Below, piece by piece: positions 17,419 to 23,754 of a stretch of DNA of 64,000 nucleotides. The notes beneath the pieces were generated by a model. It searched no databases and was not told the DNA's origin. It saw only the letters and a list, made by a program, of their open reading frames with translations. Numbering within the stretch: the first letter of the stretch is position 1; every line of letters begins with the position of its first letter. The DNA comes from CAYPFY01 sp964410105 (GTDB lineage: Bacteria; Bacteroidota; Ignavibacteria; UBA10030; SZUA-254), in contig CAYPFY010000003.1 in the NCBI GenBank assembly GCA_964410105.1, positions 62,001-126,000 of the forward strand, read 5' to 3'. The translations under genes were made by a program, and so were the position numbers.

Positions 17419-18171
17419 TCATTCAGCGCTGAATCCCGCCATGACTTTTTCGTCGATGTCGAAGTTCGAGAAAATGTGCTGCACGTCGTCATGCTCTTCC
17501 AGCGCCTCGATGAGCTTCAGGACCTGCTCCGCCTCCCTCCCCTCGACCCTCACGGTGAGTTCCGGGAGCCTCTGAATCTCCGCCTCCTCCATGGGTATTC
17601 CCTTCGATTCGATCGCACGCCGGACAGCCTCAAAGTTCTCGGGCGAAGTGACGATCTCGTAGAGCTCGTCCTCCGCGACCATGTCGTCGGCCCCGGAATC
17701 GATGATGATGTCCATGAGCTGATCCTCCGGGTACTTCGCCCTCAAGACCCGGATGATCCCTTTCCTGTGAAAGAGGCGCGTCACGGAGTTCGTCGCCGCC
17801 AGTTTTCCGCTGGAACGCTCAAGGATATGCCTGATCTCGGCAACGGTTCTGTTCTTGTTGTCCGTCACCGACTCGATGATCAGGGCCACCCCCCCGGGCG
17901 CGAACCCTTCATACGTCACTTCCTCGTACGAAACGCCGGGCAATTCCCCGGTCCCGCGCTGGATCGCCCTCTTGATATTCTCGGCGGGCATGTTCGCAGC
18001 CTGCGCCTTCTCGACGGCGAGCCGGAGCCTCGGATTTCCGGAAACGTTTCCGCCTCCGTCGCGCGCGGAGATGGTCATTTCCTTGATAAGCCTCGTGAAC
18101 AGGCGTCCCCGCCTCGCATCGTTTACCCCCTTCTTCCTCTTGATCTTCGCCCACTTATTGTGACCTGACAT
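17419..18171 (-). CDS. yebC: YebC/PmpR-TACO1 family protein
   Basis: 250 residues from ATG 18171, chosen because the family's invariant start MSGHNKWAKIKRKKGVNDAR begins there; the frame is open 17 codons further up. Other landmarks are FTRLIKEMTISARDGGG, NMPAENIKRAIQRGTGEL and YEGFAPGGVALIIESVTDNK. The family is described both as a DNA-binding regulator and as a factor that relieves ribosome stalling. It lies 22 bases after recJ and 3 before ruvC. Confidence 0.97.
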   Translation of the reverse strand: MSGHNKWAKIKRKKGVNDARRGRLFTRLIKEMTISARDGGGNVSGNPRLRLAVEKAQAANMPAENIKRAIQRGTGELPGVSYEEVTYEGFAPGGVALIIESVTDNKNRTVAEIRHILERSSGKLAATNSVTRLFHRKGIIRVLRAKYPEDQLMDIIIDSGADDMVAEDELYEIVTSPENFEAVRRAIESKGIPMEEAEIQRLPELTVRVEGREAEQVLKLIEALEEHDDVQHIFSNFDIDEKVMAGFSAE

Positions 18172-18193
18172 GACGGCCTTCCTTTGCAAGAGG

Positions 18194-19936
18194 TTATTGT
18201 GGCGCCGCGACGGGCTCGGCACCCGTGCGGATATCCTTGATCTTCAGTTGCGGAAAACTCGGGCCCCCGGGGAGCGACGCCGCTTCGTACTCGTCGACGG
18301 AAAAGACGACATCGAGGTTTTTCCCGTAGGTCCGCACTTCGTCAATCAGCCCGCCCAGCCCGAACCCGATCGCATCGAGGACGCGCTCTCCCTGACGGAG
18401 CTTCATACGGAGGTGATCCTTGCCGACAATTTTCGGATTTCCGAGCATCTCGACATGACGGGCGAGGAAGACGGGGCGCATGTTGCCGGGACCGAACGGG
18501 GCGAATTCGCGGAGCACCCGGACGAACCGGGGCGTGAGCTCGGAGAGGGTGATCTCCGCATCGATCTTTATCTCGGGAGTTCTCATTTCTTCGGACATCA
18601 GCTCGTCGACGACGAGGTTGAAGGCTTCCCGGAATTCGTCAAGCCTGTCGAGCGCCACCGTGACCCCCGCCGCGTATTTGTGGCCGCCGAACTGGATGAG
18701 CTTGTCTTCAACGCGCTTCAGCGCCTTGTGGATGTCGAATCCCACGACGCTCCTCGCGGACCCCTTCGCGATGCCGTCCACCGTCGTCATCATGATCGTC
18801 GGCCGGTAATACTTTTCTACGAGGCGGGAGGCCACGATGCCCACCACGCCGGGATGCCACTGCTCGTGGTGAAGGACGATGGCCGGGTCGGCATCGACAT
18901 CAAGCACGGTCTCGACAAGCTCCTGGGCTTTGAGGAATGTGTCCTCGTCAACCTTGCGGCGGTTTCGGTTCTCTTCCTCAAGAATCTGCGCGAGCTCCAT
19001 CGCGCTTTTTCCGTCCTCGCTCGTGAGCAGCCTGACAGCGCGCGAGGCATCCCCCATGCGGCCGACCGCATTGATCCTCGGCGCGAGGACGAACACGATC
19101 TGGCCCGTCGTGATCTTCCCCGGCTGCGTGCCCGAGCTCTCGATGAGGGCCCTGATCCCCGGGCGGGGGGAGTCGTTGATCATGGTGAGGCCGATCTTTG
19201 TGAGGATGCGGTTCTCCCCGACGAGAGGGACGATATCGGCCGTCGTGGCGAGGGTGGCGAAATCGAGGTATTTGAAAGCCATCTCCTCCTTCCCGCGGCG
19301 GCGAGCGATCCCCTGGATGAGCTTGAATCCCACGCCGCATCCGCAGAGATGCTTGAAGGGATACTGGCATGACGGTTTCAGCGGGTCGAGGACCGCATAG
19401 GCTGCCGGGAGTTGCTCCCCCGGTTCGTGGTGATCGCAGATGATGACATCGATCCCCTGCTTCCGTGCGTATTCAACCTGCTCGATGGCAGTGATGCCGC
19501 AATCGACCGATATCAGGAGGGTCGCCCCGAATTCCTTGCCGCGGTCAATCCCCAGGCTCGAAATGCCATACCCCTCCTTGATGCGGTCGGGGATGTGAAA
19601 GATCGCCTCGGCGCCGAGCTCCCGGAAGAAGAGAGAGAGCATCGCCGCACTGTTGGTGCCGTCAACATCGTAGTCGCCGAAGATGATGATCTTTTCCCCC
19701 GCATCCAGCGCGCCCGAAACGCGGTCGACGGCATTGTGCATGCCGTCCATGAGGTAGGGGTCATGGAGGTGGGAGAGCTGGGGGCGGAAAAAATCTTTCG
19801 CCTGGTCGTAGCTGGAGATCCCCCGGTGGATCAGGACGCGGGCGGTCGACTCCGAGACGTTGATCTCCCGGGCCATCTGGGCGCTCAGCGCCGGGTCGGG
19901 GATCGGGGCGACAGTCCAGCGGTATTCTCGTCTCAT
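18194..19936 (-). CDS. recJ: Single-stranded-DNA-specific exonuclease RecJ
   Basis: 580 residues from ATG 19936 (MRREYRWTV...), the usual RecJ start; an upstream in-frame ATG at 20029 would run into the RNase P RNA gene and is rejected. DHH-family motifs are all present: FGDYDVDGTNSAAM, LLISVDCGI, VIICDHHEPG, and the DHHA1 glycine motif GGHKYAAGVTV, followed by the OB-fold region (FAPFGPGNMRPVF). It degrades single strands 5' to 3' in recombination and mismatch repair. It is transcribed just downstream of rnpB. Confidence 0.97.
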   Translation of the reverse strand: MRREYRWTVAPIPDPALSAQMAREINVSESTARVLIHRGISSYDQAKDFFRPQLSHLHDPYLMDGMHNAVDRVSGALDAGEKIIIFGDYDVDGTNSAAMLSLFFRELGAEAIFHIPDRIKEGYGISSLGIDRGKEFGATLLISVDCGITAIEQVEYARKQGIDVIICDHHEPGEQLPAAYAVLDPLKPSCQYPFKHLCGCGVGFKLIQGIARRRGKEEMAFKYLDFATLATTADIVPLVGENRILTKIGLTMINDSPRPGIRALIESSGTQPGKITTGQIVFVLAPRINAVGRMGDASRAVRLLTSEDGKSAMELAQILEEENRNRRKVDEDTFLKAQELVETVLDVDADPAIVLHHEQWHPGVVGIVASRLVEKYYRPTIMMTTVDGIAKGSARSVVGFDIHKALKRVEDKLIQFGGHKYAAGVTVALDRLDEFREAFNLVVDELMSEEMRTPEIKIDAEITLSELTPRFVRVLREFAPFGPGNMRPVFLARHVEMLGNPKIVGKDHLRMKLRQGERVLDAIGFGLGGLIDEVRTYGKNLDVVFSVDEYEAASLPGGPSFPQLKIKDIRTGAEPVAAPQ

Positions 19937-19969
19937 AGTCTTAGGAGATCGTACGGCGACCGAAAGATG

Positions 19970-20403
19970 AACGGCTGCGCATCTGTAAGCCGAATTCTGT
20001 GCGGCGCCGCGAGGCGCCACTGCAATCATTTATCTAGCCCGGCGCTCACGCGCCGGGTCGAGCGGCCTACCCGTCCTGCGGCATCCTCCGAAGAGAATGA
20101 CTGGGAACGGACAGCCCCCTCCCCGCACCCTAAGGGCGGGGGACGCAGGACATGCTTGGCCTTGCTCCGGGTAGGGTTTGTCGTCTCCCGGCATTACTGA
20201 CGGGATGGTGAGCTCTTACCTCGCCTTTTCACCCTTATGTCGCCACCGGGGTGGCGCCACGGTATGTTTTCTGTGACACTATCCGTTGCATCAGGCTTGC
20301 GCCTGCTGCACCCTTCCGTTAGGAGGTACCCTGTCCTGTGGAGTTCGGACTTTCCTCAGCGCCGGTACATCATGACGCCGCGATTGCACGATGCGCAGCC
20401 TTC
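19970..20403 (-). ncRNA. rnpB: RNase P RNA (bacterial type A)
   Basis: On the minus strand, the 5' region reads GAGGAAAGTCCGAACTCCAC followed by ACAGGGTACCTCCTAACGG, the universal P4-proximal block, and the 3' region reads ACAGAATTCGGCTTACAGAT. The two ends form a perfect 10-base P1 stem (GGCTGCGCAT at 20400-20391 with its complement at 19982-19973). Internal landmarks include AGGCGAGGTAAGAGCTCACC and the GAGCAAGGCCAAGCATG block. Ends are set from P1 and may be off by a few bases. It is the catalytic subunit that matures tRNA 5' ends. It lies between rnhA and recJ with its own predicted promoter. Confidence 0.95.
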
Positions 20404-20415
20404 ATCTCTTCTAAT

Positions 20416-20445
20416 AACATAGGGAAAACTTTTCACAATATGCAA
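20416..20445 (-). promoter_or_regulatory. Predicted promoter of rnpB
   Basis: On the minus strand TTGCAT, 18-base spacer, TATGTT. Initiation would fall near 20409, a few bases before the P1 stem of RNase P RNA, as expected. Confidence 0.5.
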
Positions 20446-20476
20446 GAGCCTCCCCCCCCGGGGGGGGAACCGGCTC
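20446..20476. repeat. Perfect C8G8 palindrome within a longer inverted repeat
   Basis: Eight C then eight G (20452-20467) sit inside outer arms GAGCC/GGCTC, between the rnhA stop and the rnpB promoter. It could fold as a very stable hairpin and end rnhA transcription, but there is no U-tract. Confidence 0.5.
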
Positions 20477-20484
20477 CGGCGGAG

Positions 20485-20901
20485 TCAGATTTCGATCACC
20501 CGCTTCCCCTCGATTCCCTCATTGGCCAGGCGGTCCGCCTCCCCGTTGTCCGCCCGTTCGATATGAACGATCTGGAATTCGAACGGCGCCGAGGAGAGGA
20601 GCTCTTTCGCATCGCGAAAGAATTTTTGAAGGGTTTTGTCCCTCACGCGGTATTCCCCCTTGAGCTGCCGGACCATGAGTTCGCTGTCGGAATGGACGAT
20701 GAGTCTGGCCGGATGGAATTTCCGGGCCGATCGCAGACACGCAAGCAATGCGGAGTACTCGGCGATGTTGTTCGTCGCCCTGCCGATATAGCCGCTTCCG
20801 CTGAAGAGGATTTTCCCCTTGTCATCGCGGAGGATCACACCGATTCCGCTTTCCCCGGGGTTTCCCCGGGAAGCGCCATCGGTGTGCGCAATAATCGTCA
20901 T
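20485..20901 (-). CDS. RNase HI-family ribonuclease
   Basis: 138 residues of the RNase H fold that cuts RNA in RNA-DNA hybrids. Catalytic acids are D8 (HTDGASRGNPG), E48 (NNIAEYSALL), D72 (VHSDSELMV) and D123 (NGEADRLAN). The compact form without the basic protrusion resembles the RnhA/RnhC-like proteins found beside nif3 and cdsZ in other phyla. Its ATG overlaps the cdsZ stop. Confidence 0.94.
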   Translation of the reverse strand: MTIIAHTDGASRGNPGESGIGVILRDDKGKILFSGSGYIGRATNNIAEYSALLACLRSARKFHPARLIVHSDSELMVRQLKGEYRVRDKTLQKFFRDAKELLSSAPFEFQIVHIERADNGEADRLANEGIEGKRVIEI

Positions 20902-21644
20902 GTCAGGGTGAGAGCGGCCTCGACGATCTGATCCGACACGAGAATGCGGCCGCAGTGCTCACAGCTGAAGAGCTGCGAGTTCTGCCTGATCTCCAGAATC
21001 TTCTGCGGCGGCACCCGGTTGAAACATCCGCCGCATGCCCCCCGCTTCACCGGCACGACCGCCTTGCCGTTCTTCGCCTTCTTGATCCGTTCATAACGGT
21101 CAAGATCGTCACGAGAAATGCGGGCGAGAAGTTTTTCCCGCTCGTGCTGGAGCTTGAGCTCCTCCTTCTCGTGCTCCTTGTTGACCTCCCGGAGTTCTTT
21201 CTGACGCTCGTCGAATTCGGTCGAAATTTCAAGCTGCTGGGCCCCCAGAGCGTCGATATCTTTCTTGGCCGTCTCCATCTTCCCCTCGAGAAGCCCCATA
21301 TCCTTTTCAAGCTTCTCCGACTGCTGCTCGGCCGTCTCGATCTCCCTCGTCAGCGCATCGTACTGCTTGTTCGATTTTACGTTGAGCTGCTGTTCCTTGT
21401 ATTTTTCCACCTTCTCGGCAAGCGTGATGATCTCGACGTCCGCCGCATCCCGGTCGATCTTGGATTGCTTGAGCAACGCCTGCTGCTCCTTCAGCTTCCC
21501 CCTCACTTCTCCGAGCCTCGCCTCAAGATCGGCGACGATCATCGGCAGATCCCCCTTCAGATCCAAAACATCCTGGATCTTTGAATCGACCTGCTGCAGG
21601 GCGTAGAGTTGCTTCAAAGTATTTTCCACCGTCGTTTCCCTCAT
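20898..21644 (-). CDS. C4-type zinc-ribbon coiled-coil protein (CdsZ family)
   Basis: 248 residues: a long coiled coil (about 1-180, rich in Glu, Lys and Leu heptads) followed by a C4 zinc ribbon, CGGCFNRVPPQKI...CEHCGRIL. This matches the DUF164/CdsZ family, often encoded next to Nif3 proteins and RNase H, as here, with four-base overlaps on both sides. The molecular role is not established; nucleic-acid binding is likely from the ribbon. Confidence 0.9.
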   Translation of the reverse strand: MRETTVENTLKQLYALQQVDSKIQDVLDLKGDLPMIVADLEARLGEVRGKLKEQQALLKQSKIDRDAADVEIITLAEKVEKYKEQQLNVKSNKQYDALTREIETAEQQSEKLEKDMGLLEGKMETAKKDIDALGAQQLEISTEFDERQKELREVNKEHEKEELKLQHEREKLLARISRDDLDRYERIKKAKNGKAVVPVKRGACGGCFNRVPPQKILEIRQNSQLFSCEHCGRILVSDQIVEAALTLT

Positions 21645-22741
21645 GTATGATATCGGACAGGATTGCTCCTGGCAGTCACGGCCGAAACTCTGACGCGGAA
21701 CTGCCTCTTTGATAATTCTTTTTTCAAATACGCGACGACCCGGCCCACGGCCGGGTACTCCGTCTCGAAATGACCGGCGTCCACCAGAAGAATCCGCTCC
21801 GCCTCATCGAACCGGTGGTAGCTGACATCGGCCGTCACGTAGGCATCGGCCCCCCGCTCAAGCGCAAGGCTCAGGTACTCTGACCCGCTTCCCCCGCACA
21901 CCGCCACGCGACGTATCGCCCGGGCCCGCCCGGCATGCCGGAGGCCCTCAGCCCTTAAGGATTTCTTGACCAGGCTCAGAAACCGTGACGGGGTGAGCGG
22001 AGAATTGTACTCGCCGATAGCCCCCGCCCCGTAGGAACCGCGATTCGTAAGGTCGTAGACATCGTAGGCCACTTCCTCGTATGGATGGGCCGCCCTCATC
22101 GCGGCCAGAATATCCGCCACCTTCCACCTCGGGGAGACCATCTCGAGCCTGACCTCGCGGACATTCTCCAGCTTCCCGGTCCTTCCCGTGAACGGGCGGG
22201 TCCCCTCACGGCCCCGGAATGTGCCGGAGCCCTCAAGCCCGAAGGAACAGGACTCATAATCGCCGATGACGCCTGCCCCCGCGCGCGCCATTGCCTCCAT
22301 GACTCTTTGACGGTAATCGGGAGGGACGAACACCACCACCTTTGAGAAAATATCCCCCCTTTCCTCGAGGAGCCGGACGTTCCGAAGACCCAGCCGATCG
22401 GCGAGTGCCATGCTCACCCCGTCCATTGTGAAATCCAGATTCGTATGCGCCGAGTAAACGGCGATCCCCGACCGCAGGAGAAGCGAAACGTGCCGTCCGC
22501 GCCGGTCTTCCGGCGAGACGCGTCTCAGCGGATGAAAAAAGATCGGGTGATGGCTGATGATGAGATCCGCTCGCTTGCGGATCGCCTCCCGTATGACGCC
22601 ATCGCTGACATCGACGGAAACCAGTATGCCCCTGATGCGCTGGGACGGCGAGCCGAGCTGGATCCCGACATTGTCCCGTTCCCATGCGATCTGCCGCGGG
22701 GCCCACGCTTCCATGATGTCCCGGACATCACCAAGCCTCAT
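21641..22741 (-). CDS. Nif3/YqfO-type dinuclear metal protein (GTP cyclohydrolase type 2 homologue)
   Basis: 366 residues from ATG 22741 (MRLGDVRDIMEAWAPRQIAW); a TTG two codons upstream is possible. Metal-ligand motifs are ISHHPIFFHPLR, YSAHTNLDF and, near the C-terminus, VDAGHFETEYPAV. The 370-residue length shows it is the YqfO form with an inserted PII-like domain (about 130-250, containing AHPYEEVAYDVYDL). Members bind two metals in a hexamer; the physiological reaction is disputed. It heads an ATGA-coupled trio with cdsZ and rnhA and is preceded by an attenuator-like hairpin. Confidence 0.93.
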   Translation of the reverse strand: MRLGDVRDIMEAWAPRQIAWERDNVGIQLGSPSQRIRGILVSVDVSDGVIREAIRKRADLIISHHPIFFHPLRRVSPEDRRGRHVSLLLRSGIAVYSAHTNLDFTMDGVSMALADRLGLRNVRLLEERGDIFSKVVVFVPPDYRQRVMEAMARAGAGVIGDYESCSFGLEGSGTFRGREGTRPFTGRTGKLENVREVRLEMVSPRWKVADILAAMRAAHPYEEVAYDVYDLTNRGSYGAGAIGEYNSPLTPSRFLSLVKKSLRAEGLRHAGRARAIRRVAVCGGSGSEYLSLALERGADAYVTADVSYHRFDEAERILLVDAGHFETEYPAVGRVVAYLKKELSKRQFRVRVSAVTARSNPVRYHT

Positions 22742-22756
22742 CCACAACCGCCGGGA

Positions 22757-22797
22757 GTGAAAAAAAATGTCCCGCCGGGGGGGCGGGACGTTTTCAC
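22757..22797 (-). terminator. Intrinsic terminator/attenuator just upstream of nif3
   Basis: On the minus strand GTCCCGCC and GGCGGGAC form a perfect 8-base GC stem, followed directly by ATTTTTTTT. It ends only 16 bases before the nif3 ATG. It either ends a small RNA gene or attenuates the nif3 operon. Confidence 0.8.
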
Positions 22798-22899
22798 TGC
22801 ATTCTCTCGGGCCGCTGCGATCATCACCTTTCTGGCCTCTGGATGGTAACTCCGTTTCTTCGGTGGGGCTGGTCGATGTCGCCCGGCATGAATCATAAC
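22757..22899 (-). ncRNA. Candidate structured RNA or attenuator leader upstream of nif3
   Basis: A transcript of about 143 nt is bounded by a strong predicted promoter and an intrinsic terminator. Before the terminator the RNA can fold into one long nested helix: AUUC/GAAU (22893-22890 with 22804-22801), CGGGC/GCCCG (22885-22881 with 22812-22808), GA/UC and CAUC/GAUG with one bulged A, then ACC/GGU. An inner hairpin CCG-AAGAAA-CGG lies at 22863-22852. No ribosome site with a credible short ORF is visible. I compared it with 6S RNA, SRP RNA, T-box, TPP, glycine, SAM, fluoride and ZTP patterns by eye and found no match. It may be a stand-alone sRNA or a leader controlling nif3. Confidence 0.45.
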
Positions 22900-22905
22900 T
22901 TATTT

Positions 22906-22934
22906 AATATAAAAATTTTCCCCGAAAAAATCAA
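22906..22934 (-). promoter_or_regulatory. Predicted promoter of the RNA element and nif3 operon
   Basis: Minus strand TTGATT, 17-base spacer, TATATT, immediately after the stop codon of the response regulator. The start would be near 22899, leaving a leader of about 158 bases before nif3. Confidence 0.65.
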
Positions 22935-22940
22935 GATGAC

Positions 22941-23609
22941 TCACCGCGCGGCAGGCTGAGACTCTGACACTCCCTTCACTGTTCCGAGATCGCGGAGTTT
23001 CACGATCTGCTCCTCCAGCCTGGCGATGTTGACGTTCAGCTTCTTCAAGACGGCCCGCTGTTCCTCCGAGATCTTCTGCCGCAGGATGATGTCGGAGCTG
23101 ATCTTGATCGCCGCAAGCGGGTTGTTGAATTCATGACACATCGTCACGACCAGTTCCTGTATCGTCTCGGCCGTTTTCTGGGAAAACAGGCGCTGCTTCT
23201 CCGCCGCGGCCACCTTTTCCCCCAGCCGACGGCGCTCCACGACGCCAATGATCGTACGCTGCAGCACCGAATCAACCGCCTCCTCCTTGATGAGGTAATC
23301 CTCCACGCCGTATTTCATCGCTTCGATCGCGATCCGGAAATCCCGGTTCGAGGTGAGCAAAACTATCGGGACGTCAATTTTTTCATCCCGGATCCTTTTC
23401 ACGACCTCCAAGCCGTTTGTGCCGGGCAGAAAGTAGTCGAGCAGCAGCAGATCGTATCCGCCGGGAGAGCGAAGGAGAGAAAGGGCCTTTTCCACATCAT
23501 TCTCAGCGGTCAGATCGAAGCTCTTTCCCTGGAAGGATTTCAAATAGTGCCGGATGACGTCCGCATAATTTGTATCGTCGTCAATGAGTAAAATGTGCAG
23601 CTTTTCCAT
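22941..23609 (-). CDS. Response regulator with C-terminal HisKA-like dimerisation helix, no ATPase domain
   Basis: 222 residues from ATG 23609. The receiver domain (1-120) has D10-D12, phosphoacceptor D58 (LLLLDYFLPG), T86 and K108. The rest is a helical segment with an H-box, H159 in VVTMCHEFNNPLAAIKI, as in histidine kinases, but the protein stops before any ATP-binding domain. It may act as a phosphotransfer or scaffold protein. It has its own promoter that appears to start at the ATG itself. It is divergent from the GAF/degenerate-GGDEF gene, a likely partner. Confidence 0.88.
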   Translation of the reverse strand: MEKLHILLIDDDTNYADVIRHYLKSFQGKSFDLTAENDVEKALSLLRSPGGYDLLLLDYFLPGTNGLEVVKRIRDEKIDVPIVLLTSNRDFRIAIEAMKYGVEDYLIKEEAVDSVLQRTIIGVVERRRLGEKVAAAEKQRLFSQKTAETIQELVVTMCHEFNNPLAAIKISSDIILRQKISEEQRAVLKKLNVNIARLEEQIVKLRDLGTVKGVSESQPAAR

Positions 23610-23615
23610 GTTCAC

Positions 23616-23644
23616 AGTATAAGATTTACGACCGTCAATTGCAA
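23616..23644 (-). promoter_or_regulatory. Predicted promoter of the response regulator (leaderless)
   Basis: Minus strand TTGCAA, 17-base spacer, TATACT, then six bases to ATG 23609. The predicted start base is the A of the ATG, so the mRNA is probably leaderless. Confidence 0.55.
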
Positions 23645-23712
23645 TCAGAAAGCACTTCCGGCCGGCTCTCAAAGCGTTGGATCGATGCGAATTCATAAAT
23701 CTTTACATTCCA

Positions 23713-23741
23713 TTGACTTTCAATGCACAATTCCTTAGATT
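23713..23741 (+). promoter_or_regulatory. Predicted promoter of the GAF/degenerate-GGDEF gene
   Basis: TTGACT, 17-base spacer, TAGATT. The predicted start is near 23748, only about 7 bases before ATG 23755, and no Shine-Dalgarno motif is seen. Confidence 0.5.
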
Positions 23742-23754
23742 TAAGCGTTTTCTT

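Noticed and set aside
18170..19372. 400-residue plus-strand open frame
   Set aside because: It lies antisense to recJ, whose DHH motifs are all present; long shadow frames are common at this GC content.
19937..20029. Extended RecJ N-terminus from ATG 20029
   Set aside because: It would read through the 3' end of RNase P RNA and adds no conserved residues.
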